Shown here: piece after piece, positions 16,554 through 24,889 of the stretch
Numbering within the stretch: position 1 is the first letter of the stretch
How the letters are laid out: each line of letters opens with the position of its first letter
NCBI GenBank assembly: GCA_031291575.1
Contig: JARLIT010000053.1
Span: 1 to 36,420 of the forward strand
Length of the DNA: 36,420 bases
Reading direction: 5' to 3'
From: Ancalomicrobiaceae bacterium
Lineage (GTDB): Bacteria; Pseudomonadota; Alphaproteobacteria; Rhizobiales; Ancalomicrobiaceae
Made by a program: the position numbers and the translations under genes
Notes under the pieces: model-generated
What the model saw: only the letters and a program-made list of their open reading frames with translations
Database searches by the model: none
What the model was told of the DNA's origin: nothing

Positions 16554-17723
16554 TCAATACGGCAGGCCCGTGTAGTTTTCGGCCATGACGCGCCGCGCCG
16601 ATGCTGACGTCTCCAGGAACGCCAGATCGGCGGACTGCATCTGCCGCTCGTAGTCGGAATGATCGGGGAAGCGGTGCATCATCATGGTGAACGCCCAGGA
16701 GAAGCGCATCGACTGCCAGACGCGCGCCAGCGCCCGCTGCGAATAGGCTTCGAGCCCGGCGTTGCTCCCGCCGTGGTACCACTCCGATAGTCCCTCGTAG
16801 AGGTAATGCACGTCGGAGGCCGCCAGATTGAGACCCTTGGCGCCGGTCGGCGGCACGATATGGGCGGCGTCGCCGGCGAGGTAGAGATGGCCCCAGCGCA
16901 TCGGTTCGGAGACAAAGGATCTGAGCGGCGCGATCGACTTTTCGATCGACGGGCCGGTGACGAGTCGCCTAGCCGCCTCGGCCGGCATTCGGGCGCGGAA
17001 TTCCTCGAAAAAGGCCTCATCCGACCAGTCCTCCACCCGGTCGGTCAGCGGCACCTGCACGTAGTAGCGCGACAGATTGGCGTTGCGCATCGAGGCAAGC
17101 GCGAAGCCCCGTTCGTGCCGGGCATAGATGAGTTCGTCCGAGACTGGCGGCGTGCGGGTAAGGATGCCGAGCCAGCCGAAGGGATAGATCTTTTCGTACT
17201 CGCGGCGGACCGACAAGGGGATCGTCGGCCGGCTGACGCCGTGGAAGCCGTCGCAGCCGGCGATGAAATCCGCCTCCACCGTCTGCCGCACGCCATCTTT
17301 GAGGAAGGTCACCGACGGCGTCGGGCTGACGACGTCATTCAGCGTCACGCCGTCGACCTCGTGGAAGATGGTTGCGCCAATGGCGTCCTGTGCGTCGTAG
17401 AGGTCCTTGGTGATCTCGGTCTGGCCGTAGACCATCACGCGCTTGCCCGCGGACTCGACAAAATCGATGCGGAACAGCCGCCCATTGTCGGAAATCCGGC
17501 AACCATCGTGCGGGATCCCCTCGCGATCCATGCGCTCGCCGGCGCCCGCCGCGCGGATCAGCTCGACCGCTCCCCACTCGATGACGCCGGCGCGGATGCG
17601 CGACAGCACATAGTCGCGCGAGCGCAATTCGATGACGACGGTGGCGATGCCGGCCTTGTTGAGGAGCTGCGACAGCAGAAGGCCGGCCGGGCCGCCGCCG
17701 ATGATGGCCACTTGAGTTCGCAT
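16554..17723 (-). CDS. pobA: 4-hydroxybenzoate 3-monooxygenase
   Basis: A 389-residue FAD flavoprotein that hydroxylates 4-hydroxybenzoate to protocatechuate with NAD(P)H and O2, feeding the pca genes. The FAD-binding GGGPAG is at residues 9-14. The second FAD motif is AGDAAHIVPPTGAKGLNLA. Substrate-binding residues of the Pseudomonas enzyme are kept: the Ser-x-Arg pair in ASMRN, the RYYVQVP strand, and the C-terminal ENYTGLPY tyrosine. The protein ends directly after this motif, slightly shorter than the Pseudomonas protein. ATG follows GGGAGGA. Divergent pobR lies 89 bp away. Confidence 0.96.
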   Translation of the reverse strand: MRTQVAIIGGGPAGLLLSQLLNKAGIATVVIELRSRDYVLSRIRAGVIEWGAVELIRAAGAGERMDREGIPHDGCRISDNGRLFRIDFVESAGKRVMVYGQTEITKDLYDAQDAIGATIFHEVDGVTLNDVVSPTPSVTFLKDGVRQTVEADFIAGCDGFHGVSRPTIPLSVRREYEKIYPFGWLGILTRTPPVSDELIYARHERGFALASMRNANLSRYYVQVPLTDRVEDWSDEAFFEEFRARMPAEAARRLVTGPSIEKSIAPLRSFVSEPMRWGHLYLAGDAAHIVPPTGAKGLNLAASDVHYLYEGLSEWYHGGSNAGLEAYSQRALARVWQSMRFSWAFTMMMHRFPDHSDYERQMQSADLAFLETSASARRVMAENYTGLPY

Positions 17724-17812
17724 GAAGTCCTCCCGTCTCTTGATAGGTGAGTTTACGGAGGAACGCCGCCAGCGGAATGGACTGAGCGGGAGTTATCTGG
17801 TACTTTTCGGCC

Positions 17813-18685
17813 ATGCGATCGAAAGCCCAAGCCATTCCCGCCTGGCAGCTCTACGGCGAGGCGAGCCCCTTCCCCGACGTGCTTCACATCGAGCGCATCG
17901 TCGATCGGGCTTCGGGCCTCGACTGGACGATCGCGCCGCACCGGCACCTCCACCTGCACCAGCTGTTCGTGTTTCTGTCGGGCGATATCGCCCTGTCGGC
18001 CGATGGCGCGCCGCTCGCCGTGACGCCGCCCGCGCTCGTCAACGTGCCGCGCGGCGCAGTGCACCAGTTCACCTTCTCGGCCGGTACCGACGGGCATGTC
18101 CTGACCTTGCCGGCGAGCGACTTCCCCGAGCTGTTCAGACCCAGCGCGGAAGCGGCGGCCGCCGCCGGCAGGCTGTTCGTCGTCACTCCGACGGCGGAGC
18201 TGATCGCCGCCATCGATCGCCTGGCCGATGCTTATGTCCGGCCGGCGAAATTCAGACGGACCCGGCTCAGAGCCGAAGCCGCAGCGATCCTCTGCACCGC
18301 GCTTGATCTCAGCGAAGCCGGCGGCGGACCGGTCGACGGACCGGCAGCCGATGTCCGCATCCGCGCCTTCGCTGCCCAGGTGGCCGAGACTTTGCGCCAG
18401 CGCAAGAGCATCGAAGCCTACGCTGCGGCGCTCGGCCTGTCGCCCAGACAGCTCAGGCGCCTGTGCCTGAAAGCGACGGGCCTCACCCCGCAAGCCTTCG
18501 TCGAGGAACAAGTGGTGCGCGAGGCTTGCCGGCTCCTCGCCTATACGCGGCAAACCGTGCAGGGCGTCGGCTTCGGCCTCGGCTTCGACGATCCGGCCTA
18601 TTTCAGCCGCTTCTTCCAGCGCACCACCGGACTGTCGCCGTCGGCCTATCGCGGACGCCTCGACGAGCCGTGGAGCGGGCCCTGA
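17813..18685 (+). CDS. pobR: AraC-family regulator, probable PobR
   Basis: A 290-residue AraC/XylS-type regulator. The N-terminal part (about 15-130) is cupin-like (APHRHLHLHQLFVFLSGDI, then VPRGAVHQFTF) and probably binds the effector. The C-terminal double helix-turn-helix is at about 185-285 (SIEAYAAALGLSPRQLRRLC and GFGLGFDDPAYFSRFFQRTT). It is divergent from pobA with an 89-bp gap, the classic position for a 4-hydroxybenzoate-responsive activator. PobR proteins of both AraC and IclR type are known. The start codon has no clear ribosome site, so the N-terminus is less certain. Confidence 0.82.
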   Translation: MRSKAQAIPAWQLYGEASPFPDVLHIERIVDRASGLDWTIAPHRHLHLHQLFVFLSGDIALSADGAPLAVTPPALVNVPRGAVHQFTFSAGTDGHVLTLPASDFPELFRPSAEAAAAAGRLFVVTPTAELIAAIDRLADAYVRPAKFRRTRLRAEAAAILCTALDLSEAGGGPVDGPAADVRIRAFAAQVAETLRQRKSIEAYAAALGLSPRQLRRLCLKATGLTPQAFVEEQVVREACRLLAYTRQTVQGVGFGLGFDDPAYFSRFFQRTTGLSPSAYRGRLDEPWSGP

Positions 18686-18706
18686 CGGATCAGCTAGAGC
18701 GTGTTC

Positions 18707-18731
18707 CGCTCAAGTTGACCAGACTTGAGCG
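18707..18731. terminator. stem-loop between convergent pobR and livF
   Basis: CGCTCAAGT (18707-18715) and ACTTGAGCG (18723-18731) form a perfect 9-bp stem with a 7-nt loop in the 58-bp gap between two convergent genes. The flanking TAGAGCGTGTTCCG resembles an AGAGCGT-headed dispersed repeat common in Hyphomicrobiales. It may serve as terminator in both directions, though T tracts are lacking. Confidence 0.55.
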
Positions 18732-18743
18732 ACAAGAAATGCG

Positions 18744-19460
18744 CTAATGCATCGCTGCGACGCCGAGGGTGCGCTCGATCGTCTCGGGCGAAGCGTTCAG
18801 CTCGTCCGCCTCGCCGGACCAGACGATGCGGCCGCGCTCCAGGATGATGATCCAGTCGGCAAAATCGATGGCGCGGCGGATTTGCTGTTCGATCAGAACG
18901 ATAGTCATGCGGCCGGAAAGGGCGAGCGCGTCCAGGGCCGTCATCAGCTGGTCGCAGATGACCGGCGCCAGCCCTTCGAGCGGCTCGTCGAGGAGGAGGC
19001 AGGTCGGCTCGCCGAGGATCGCCCGGGCGATCGACAGCATCTGCTGCTCGCCGCCCGACAGGTGTTCGCCCTGATTGCTGCGTCGCTCGGCCAGTCGCGG
19101 AAACAGCTGGTAGGCTTCGGCGAGCGCAGAGCGCGGCCGCCGCTTCAGCCCGGCGAGGAGGTTCTCCTCCACCGTCAGCGAGCGGAAGATGTCACGTGTC
19201 TGCGGCACCAGTCCGAGCCCGGATAGCGCGCGCTCGAAGGTGCGGGTTCGCGTCAGGTCAGTCTCGCCGAGAATGATCGAACCTGACCGGCGGCGGGCGA
19301 TGCCGGTCAGCGCCGAGAACAGGGTCGTCTTGCCGACGCCGTTGCGCCCCAAGACGGCGAGGCGGCCGCCAGCGGGCACGTCGAAGGAGACATCCTCGAC
19401 GATGACGGTGTCGCCCCAGCCGGCGACGAGGCCGGTGACCTGCAGCCCTTCAGCGGCCAT
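18744..19460 (-). CDS. livF: branched-chain-type ABC transporter ATPase 2
   Basis: A 238-residue ATPase of the LivF branch. Walker A is GRNGVGKT (38-45), the signature is LSGGEQQMLS, and Walker B is CLLLDEPLEGLAP. The ATG at 19460 follows AGGAGGAGC and overlaps the end of livG by 11 bp; the longer open frame upstream lies inside livG. It is the last gene of the five-gene importer. The gene symbol is a family name. In a pca/pob neighbourhood the substrate is more likely an aromatic acid than an amino acid, and the complex resembles the protocatechuate importer PcaMNVWX of Sinorhizobium. Confidence 0.9.
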   Translation of the reverse strand: MAAEGLQVTGLVAGWGDTVIVEDVSFDVPAGGRLAVLGRNGVGKTTLFSALTGIARRRSGSIILGETDLTRTRTFERALSGLGLVPQTRDIFRSLTVEENLLAGLKRRPRSALAEAYQLFPRLAERRSNQGEHLSGGEQQMLSIARAILGEPTCLLLDEPLEGLAPVICDQLMTALDALALSGRMTIVLIEQQIRRAIDFADWIIILERGRIVWSGEADELNASPETIERTLGVAAMH

Positions 19461-20271
19461 GGCGCTCCTCCTCGCGGCCGTAGACGCCGAGATAGGCGGC
19501 GCGCACCTGCTCGTCTTTGGCAATCTCGGCCGGCGTGCCGGTGAAGATGATGCGCCCGGACGCCAGCACCACCACGCGGGCGGCAAAGCGGAACACCAGA
19601 TCCATATCGTGCTCGATCATCAGCACGGCGATGTCGGCGGGCAGCGCATCGATCACGTCGAGGATGCGGCCGGCATCGCGCGTCGGCACGCCGGCTGCCG
19701 GCTCGTCGAGGAGCAGCACCTTCGGCTTCAGTGCCAGCGACATGGCGATGTCGGTCAAGCGTTGCTGGCCGTAGGAAATGGCGTCGATGCGAGTATCGAC
19801 GATGTCGGCGAGCCCCAACCGCTCGACCAGTTCGGCGGCCTCGTCGGCGATATCGGCCATACGGCCGATCGCGGCGAAGAACTGGTTGGTCCGCTTCGTT
19901 CGCTGCAGCAGCGCCAATTCAATGTGCTCGCGCACGCTCAACCCGTGGAACAGGCGCGACACCTGGAACGAGCGGACGAGCCCGCGCCGGGCCCGCTCGA
20001 CGTCGGACAAGCCTGTGATGTCCTCGCCGGCCAGATCGATGCGGCCCGAGGAAGGGGCGAGGAGGCCGGAGACGAGATTGACGAACGTCGTCTTGCCGGC
20101 GCCGTTGGGCCCGATCAGCGCCACCCGGTCGCCGCGCGCCAGCGTCAGGTCGATCTCGTTGGCGACCGTCAGCCCGCCGAAGGATTTCGACAGGCCCTCG
20201 ACGGCAAGCGCCGGCGGCGCGGCGGGCGCCAGCAGGATCGGGGCAGTCGGGGCAGCGGACAGAGCCGTCAT
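19450..20271 (-). CDS. livG: branched-chain-type ABC transporter ATPase 1
   Basis: A 273-residue ATPase of the LivG branch. It has Walker A GPNGAGKT, the LivG-typical signature ISYGQQRLTDIAMSL, and Walker B VLLLDEPAAGVPTRD. An extra 20-residue Ala/Pro-rich N-terminus precedes the conserved VEGLSKSFGGL. It overlaps the livM stop by 4 bp (ATGA) and livF by 11 bp, so all three are probably co-translated. Confidence 0.92.
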   Translation of the reverse strand: MTALSAAPTAPILLAPAAPPALAVEGLSKSFGGLTVANEIDLTLARGDRVALIGPNGAGKTTFVNLVSGLLAPSSGRIDLAGEDITGLSDVERARRGLVRSFQVSRLFHGLSVREHIELALLQRTKRTNQFFAAIGRMADIADEAAELVERLGLADIVDTRIDAISYGQQRLTDIAMSLALKPKVLLLDEPAAGVPTRDAGRILDVIDALPADIAVLMIEHDMDLVFRFAARVVVLASGRIIFTGTPAEIAKDEQVRAAYLGVYGREEERHGR

Positions 20272-21260
20272 CGCTTGTCTCTCCTCAGTCCGAAGATGGC
20301 GAGGAGCCGCCGCACGTCGCCGGCAAGACTGGTGAGCCCGCGCGGCACGAACAGCACGACGACGATCAGCAAGACGCCGACGATGATCAGCCAGTGGAAC
20401 GGATTGGCAGCCGAGATGATGCTCTCCAGCCCCATGAACACCGCCGTGCCGGCGACCGCGCCGTAGAGCGAACCAGAACCGCCGAGAACCAGCATGACCA
20501 GCGCCATGGCCGAACGTTCGAACGAGACGCTGTCGAGACCGACGACGCCGGTCGATATCGCCTCGATCGCCCCGCCCATGCCGGCGACGGCACCGGAGAG
20601 GGTGAAGGTGACGAGGAGGGCCGGCATCACCGCCGCTCCCAATGTCCTGACGCGGCCGGGATCGCGCCCGATCGCCCGCAGCTTCAGGCCGAACGGCGAG
20701 CGGACGATCACCGACAGCACGGCGAGCGTGGCGAGGAGCAGGACGAGCGCGAAGACGAAGCCCGTGCGGCCATAGAGGTCGAAGCGGAAGGCTCCGAGGA
20801 TCGGCGCGACATCGATGCCGGAGAGACCGTCCGAACCGCCGGTGATGTCGGAGAGCTTGTTCGCGGCTTCGTGCACCAGCTGGACGAGCGCGATGGTGAG
20901 GACGAGCTGGGCGAGGCCGCGCGAGCGCAGCACCACGGCACCGAAGATGAGACCGGCGACCGCGCCGGCCAGTCCGCCGACGGCGACCATCAGGATCGGT
21001 TCACCGAGCCCAGCGAGATTGGCGTTGGCAGCGGCATAGGCGCCGAGGCCGAATAGCGCCGCTTGCCCGAGGGTGGCAATGCCGGCATAACCGGTGACGA
21101 GGTCGAGGGAGACGACGAGGAACGCCGACGAGGCGATGCGCGTCATCAACCCGAGATCGTTGGGGAACAACACGAGCGCGGCAAGCCCGGCGAGCGCTAC
21201 CGCCGCCAGTTTGATGAAATCGCCTCGGAGCGGCGACGGACGGGCAGTCACTGCACTCAA
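20268..21260 (-). CDS. livM: branched-chain-type ABC permease (LivM-like)
   Basis: A 330-residue multi-helix permease of the LivM type. The family stretches DLVTGYAGIATLGQAALFGLGAY (split near 55-80), FGLKLRAIGRDP and GGSGSLYGAVAGTAVF are present. The start is uncertain: I used TTG at 21260, with GAGG 8 nt upstream. A GTG seven codons region downstream, at 21252, is an alternative. It lies 25 bp after livH. Confidence 0.88.
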   Translation of the reverse strand: MSAVTARPSPLRGDFIKLAAVALAGLAALVLFPNDLGLMTRIASSAFLVVSLDLVTGYAGIATLGQAALFGLGAYAAANANLAGLGEPILMVAVGGLAGAVAGLIFGAVVLRSRGLAQLVLTIALVQLVHEAANKLSDITGGSDGLSGIDVAPILGAFRFDLYGRTGFVFALVLLLATLAVLSVIVRSPFGLKLRAIGRDPGRVRTLGAAVMPALLVTFTLSGAVAGMGGAIEAISTGVVGLDSVSFERSAMALVMLVLGGSGSLYGAVAGTAVFMGLESIISAANPFHWLIIVGVLLIVVVLFVPRGLTSLAGDVRRLLAIFGLRRDKR

Positions 21261-21285
21261 GTGGAAGGCCTCACCTGTCTGTCGG

Positions 21286-22152
21286 TTAAGCGGAGCGCCT
21301 CGCCAGCCCGTTCGGGGCGAGTTCGACGATGAGAATCACCGCCGCGTAGGTGAAGAACATGCCGTAGCTCGGGAACAGGTAGCGCCCGGCGGTATCGACG
21401 AGGCCGATGATGAGCGAGGCCACCAGCGCGCCGGTGGTCGAGCCGGCCCCGCCGACCGAGACGACGACGAGGAATGTGACCATGTAACGGAGCGCATAGG
21501 TCGGTTCGATCGGCATCAGTTCGGCTCCGGCGATGCCGCCGAAGGCGGCTAGCGCCACGGCGATGCCGAAAGTAACGAGATAGAGCCGGTCTGTGCGGAT
21601 GCCCAGCGCCGCCGCCATGTCCGGGTTGTCGACGGCCGCTCTCAGCCGCACGCCGAAATTCGATTTCTCCACGGCCAGCCACAGGCCGGCGGCGATGACC
21701 AGCCCGGCGACGATGAGGACCAGCCGGTGCACTGCCATCGTATGGCTTGCGATGTCGACGATGCCGTGCAGCGGTCCCGGCAGTGGGATCGGCTTGATGG
21801 TGGGACCGAAAACGGCGTTGACGATGCCGATGACGGCAAACGCGATGCCGATGGTCATCAGCACCTGTTTGAGCGGCTCGGCTCCGCCGTAGATGCGTCG
21901 GAACAACAGGAATTCCAGCGGCAGCGCCACGACGACGGTCGCAGCCACGGCGGTCGGGACGGCGACGACATAGGGCAGGCCGAGCTGGCGGATGGCGTAG
22001 GAGGCGATATAGCCGCCGACCATGGCGAAGGCGCCATGCGCCAGGTTGATCACCCGCATCAGCCCCATCATCACCGAAAGCCCGATGGAGATGATGAACA
22101 GCAGCATGCCGTAGGCAAGCGCGTCGAGCCCGATGCCGATGATCGTGTCCAT
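21286..22152 (-). CDS. livH: branched-chain-type ABC permease (LivH-like)
   Basis: A 288-residue permease of the LivH type with about eight hydrophobic helices. Family signatures are MRVINLAHGAFAMVGGYIA near 37-55 and GVRLRAAVDNPDMAAALGI near 172-190. I chose ATG at 22152 because GGAAC lies 7 nt upstream; TTG at 22164 would add four residues. It follows the binding-protein gene after a gap of 188 bp that contains a strong GC palindrome. Confidence 0.9.
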   Translation of the reverse strand: MDTIIGIGLDALAYGMLLFIISIGLSVMMGLMRVINLAHGAFAMVGGYIASYAIRQLGLPYVVAVPTAVAATVVVALPLEFLLFRRIYGGAEPLKQVLMTIGIAFAVIGIVNAVFGPTIKPIPLPGPLHGIVDIASHTMAVHRLVLIVAGLVIAAGLWLAVEKSNFGVRLRAAVDNPDMAAALGIRTDRLYLVTFGIAVALAAFGGIAGAELMPIEPTYALRYMVTFLVVVSVGGAGSTTGALVASLIIGLVDTAGRYLFPSYGMFFTYAAVILIVELAPNGLARRSA

Positions 22153-22303
22153 CACAAGTTCCAAACTCGGATGAGGAGCTGTCCGGTCGCCGCCCGGTCA
22201 GCCGTCCTGTCCATTGTAGCGCCAATCGCGGCGCATGGGGCGATCTGTTGCGGTGGGCCGGCCAAATCCATCATGGTTGCCGGGGCTGGCCCGATGCCGC
22301 GAT

Positions 22304-22317
22304 GGGCCGGCCGGCCC
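22304..22317. terminator. GC palindrome between binding-protein and permease genes
   Basis: GGGCCGGCCGGCCC is a perfect 14-nt palindrome 24 bp after the binding-protein stop. A GGGGCTGGCCC block just before it and another GGGCCGGCC at 22256 give more pairing options. There is no T tract. Its place matches the stem-loop at 8385-8411 in the sugar operon and suggests partial termination or mRNA-end protection. Confidence 0.4.
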
Positions 22318-22340
22318 GCTCGTCCGCTGGGCGCCCGGAG

Positions 22341-23519
22341 TTACTTGACGAGGCCCCAGTCGGGCTGATCGGGATAGGAGGCGATCTCTTTGTTGACGAG
22401 CCGCCCGTTCTCCTTGGCGACTTCGCGTAGATAGATCGTCTGGGTGAGACTGCGGGTCACCGGATCGATCTTCACCGGGCCGCGCGGGCTCTCCCAGGCG
22501 AGCCCCGACACCGACTGTACCGCCGTCTTGGCATCCTGCTTGCCCGCCGTCGCCTCGATCATCTTGTAGATGACGTGGACGCCGTCGTAGGCGGCGACCG
22601 CCGGGAACGACAGTTCGTCCGCATTGCCGATGGCCTTCGTCGCCGCCGCCACGAAGTCGCGGTTGAGTGCGCTGTCGTGCACGAGCGAGTAGTGATAGGT
22701 GGTGCGGATGCCGATAGCCGCGTCGCCGACCGCTTGCAGGCCGGATTCCTCGGTAACGTCGCCGGTCGCCAGCAGCTTGATGCCTTTTTCCTTCAGTCCG
22801 CTTTCGACGTAGGCCTTGGCAAAGCCGACGGTCGAGGCGCCCGAGGGCAGGAAGGCGAAGACGGCTTCCGCGTCGGAGTCCTTCACCCGCTGCAGGAACG
22901 GCGAGAAATCGGCCGCCGACAGGGGCATCTTGATGGTCTCGACCACTTTGCCGCCGGCAGCTTCGAAGGTCTTGCGGAAGGCTGCCTCGGCATCATTGCC
23001 CGGACCGTAGTCGGTGACGGTGATGATCAGCTTCTTCACCCCATCCTTGGCCACCTGCTTGGCCAGCGGCACGGCCGTCTGCCACAGCGTGAACGAGGTG
23101 CGGACGATCAGCGGGCTCTTCTGCGTGATCGAGGAGGTGGCGGCATTGAAGATGACGAGGGGCACGTTCGCCTCTTCGAGCATCGGCGCGATCGCAAACG
23201 CCGACGGGGTCAGATAGACGCCGCCGAGATACTGCACCTTCTCCTTGATGATCAGGTCCTGCGCCACCGACTTGGCCTTGCCCGGGTCGGGGCCGTCGAG
23301 GTCTCGGTAGACGAACTCGACCTTGTTGCCGGCAACCGTGTCACCATGCACGGCCACATAGGCCTCGACGCCGGCCTTGAAATTCTTGCCGCCGAGCGCG
23401 AACGGGCCCGACAGCGGTCCGATAATGCCGACCTTGATCGTGTCGGCACCGGCGGATGCACCCGCAATCAGCACCAAAGTGGCCGCCGCGGCACCTATCC
23501 GCATCAGTTTCTGCAACAT
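22341..23519 (-). CDS. periplasmic binding protein of the branched-chain type
   Basis: A 392-residue solute-binding protein of the LivK/Peripla_BP_6 type. A signal peptide is clear: MLQKLMRIG, hydrophobic core, cut after ASAGA near residue 24. The mature protein begins DTIKVGIIGPLSGPFALGGKNFKAGVEAYV, with the usual small-molecule-binding turns (VYLTPSAFAIAP, FNAATSSIT). ATG at 23519 follows GAGGGGA; the open frame reaches 23681 but lacks a signal-like start there. It is the first gene of the importer. Neighbouring pca/pob genes suggest 4-hydroxybenzoate, protocatechuate or a related acid as ligand. Confidence 0.9.
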   Translation of the reverse strand: MLQKLMRIGAAAATLVLIAGASAGADTIKVGIIGPLSGPFALGGKNFKAGVEAYVAVHGDTVAGNKVEFVYRDLDGPDPGKAKSVAQDLIIKEKVQYLGGVYLTPSAFAIAPMLEEANVPLVIFNAATSSITQKSPLIVRTSFTLWQTAVPLAKQVAKDGVKKLIITVTDYGPGNDAEAAFRKTFEAAGGKVVETIKMPLSAADFSPFLQRVKDSDAEAVFAFLPSGASTVGFAKAYVESGLKEKGIKLLATGDVTEESGLQAVGDAAIGIRTTYHYSLVHDSALNRDFVAAATKAIGNADELSFPAVAAYDGVHVIYKMIEATAGKQDAKTAVQSVSGLAWESPRGPVKIDPVTRSLTQTIYLREVAKENGRLVNKEIASYPDQPDWGLVK

Positions 23520-23809
23520 GGCACGTCCCCTCTTCCCGAGTCTTGTTTCGCCCGCCGTTTTGAGACGGGGCGTTCCGCTGCCGCTTGCCGCGGACGTTGG
23601 TTGCGACAGGATCCGCGGCGAGGCGGTGCCCAGCTCAAGGCCTTGCCGCCCGGCGGATCGTCTGCTCCGGCAAAGCCGCACGGTGCCCAGAACCCCGTCG
23701 GCGGGAGCGGTCCAGGCTCCCCCGTACGATTTCCTACGGCAAAATCCGGATAGCGTCAGGCACTATCAAGCGACCGCCGGCGGAATCAAGTGACGTCTCG
23801 CAACATTCG
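23520..23809. other. gap between the importer and the IclR gene
   Basis: These 290 bp hold no gene I can support. CGGTGCCCAG occurs twice in direct order (23624-23633 and 23681-23690). The importer promoter must lie here, but I see no convincing -35/-10 pair. No PcaQ-type ATAACC-N4-GGTTAA site was found. Confidence 0.4.
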
Positions 23810-23842
23810 TGCGAATATCGCATGGAATGTGCGGTAATCGCA
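23810..23842. promoter_or_regulatory. two tandem operator-like palindromes before iclR
   Basis: TGCGAATATCGCA (23810-23822) and TGCGGTAATCGCA (23830-23842) match at 11 of 13 bases. Both are inverted repeats (TGCGA-n3-TCGCA and TGCG-n5-CGCA). Their centres are 20 bp apart, about two helical turns. They end 13 bp before the IclR start codon, so binding there should repress that gene. The next gene's own product is the obvious candidate binder. Confidence 0.6.
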
Positions 23843-23855
23843 CGAGGAGAGGATC

Positions 23856-24677
23856 ATGAGCGAGACCGGGCCGGAACGGGACGGGCTTGGCCGGGCGGAA
23901 ACGGCGCATCCGGCGCTCGGCGAGGGGCATCCCGACTTCGTCGCCGGCCTCGCCAAGGGGCTCAAGCTGATCGAGTGCTTCGACGACGAGCACGAGACGT
24001 TGACCGTCAGTCAGGCGGCCGAGGCTGCCGGCCTGTCGCGCGCCTCGGCGCGTCGCTGTCTGATCACGCTCGAGCACCTGGGCTACGTCATGTCGGACGC
24101 CGGCCGCTACCGTCTCGGCATCCGCACGCTCGGATTGGGCGCCGCCTATCTCGTTGCCACGCCGCTGCCGCAACTTGTGCAGCCGTTTCTCGAGATCCTC
24201 GGCGAACGCGTGCAGGAAAGCTGTTCGGTGTCGATCCTCGAGGGAACCGACATCGTCTATGTGGCGCGCTCGGCGCGGCGGCGCATCATGTCGGTGGGCA
24301 TCGGCGTCGGCACGCGCCTGCCGGCCTATTGCACCTCGATGGGACGGGTGTTGCTGGCAGCCCTTCCCCCCGGTGAGGCGCGGCAGCGGCTGGAGGCGAG
24401 TGATCGCCGCCGGCTGACTCAGACGACGGTGACCGGGCTCGGCGATCTGACCACCATTCTTGCCGAGGTGCGCGATCGCGGCTACTGCATCTCCAATCAG
24501 GAGCTGGAGGTTGGTCTTGTCTCCGTCGCCGTGCCGCTGGTCGACAGCCGCGGCCGCACGCTCGCCGCCCTGAATGTCGGCACGCAGGCGCAACGCCTGC
24601 CCGCCGTCGAACTTTCGGCAAAAGTCCTGCCGCATCTCCTCGAAATGCAGCGCAGTCTCAGACCGATCCTGCGCTGA
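23856..24677 (+). CDS. IclR-family regulator (PcaR/PcaU-like)
   Basis: A 273-residue IclR-type regulator. The winged helix-turn-helix is at about 28-85 (GLKLIECFDDEHETLTVSQA, then GLSRASARRCLITLEHLGYV). The effector domain follows, with SCSVSILEGTDIVYVARSA and the GTRLPAYCTSMGRVLLA stretch typical of the PcaR/PcaU/PobR group. ATG follows GAGGAGAGG. It is divergent from the importer and probably controls it, itself, or the missing pcaIJF genes elsewhere. The exact orthologue cannot be settled from sequence alone, so no symbol is given. Confidence 0.87.
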   Translation: MSETGPERDGLGRAETAHPALGEGHPDFVAGLAKGLKLIECFDDEHETLTVSQAAEAAGLSRASARRCLITLEHLGYVMSDAGRYRLGIRTLGLGAAYLVATPLPQLVQPFLEILGERVQESCSVSILEGTDIVYVARSARRRIMSVGIGVGTRLPAYCTSMGRVLLAALPPGEARQRLEASDRRRLTQTTVTGLGDLTTILAEVRDRGYCISNQELEVGLVSVAVPLVDSRGRTLAALNVGTQAQRLPAVELSAKVLPHLLEMQRSLRPILR

Positions 24678-24889
24678 TGCTGCACCGGCCGCGAATCGCC
24701 AGCCGCAATCGTCCGGAGCGACAGGGGTAGACGATGGTAAAGACAACTTCAAATTGTGTTGCCCGACTTGCTTTCTCGTATGAATGGCCGATGAACGCCC
24801 CATTCAAGCCCGGTCAACGGCTTATGAACTATGGAATTCAAGCCCGGCCGCATCTCACGCGCCGCCTCGCTTGACAGCTCGAGGGGGCT
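24678..24889. other. gap before the phosphosignalling genes
   Basis: A 212-bp gap between the IclR gene and the first FHA gene. It is locally AT-richer than its neighbours. ATTCAAGCCCGG occurs twice in direct order (about 24802 and 24837). The promoter of the FHA genes should be here, but I could not pick one pair of boxes with confidence. Confidence 0.35.

Noticed and set aside
15016-16575. A longer overlapping frame covering pcaB
   Set aside because: It is Arg-rich without domains, whereas the other frame carries the fumarase/aspartase signature and completes the pca pathway.
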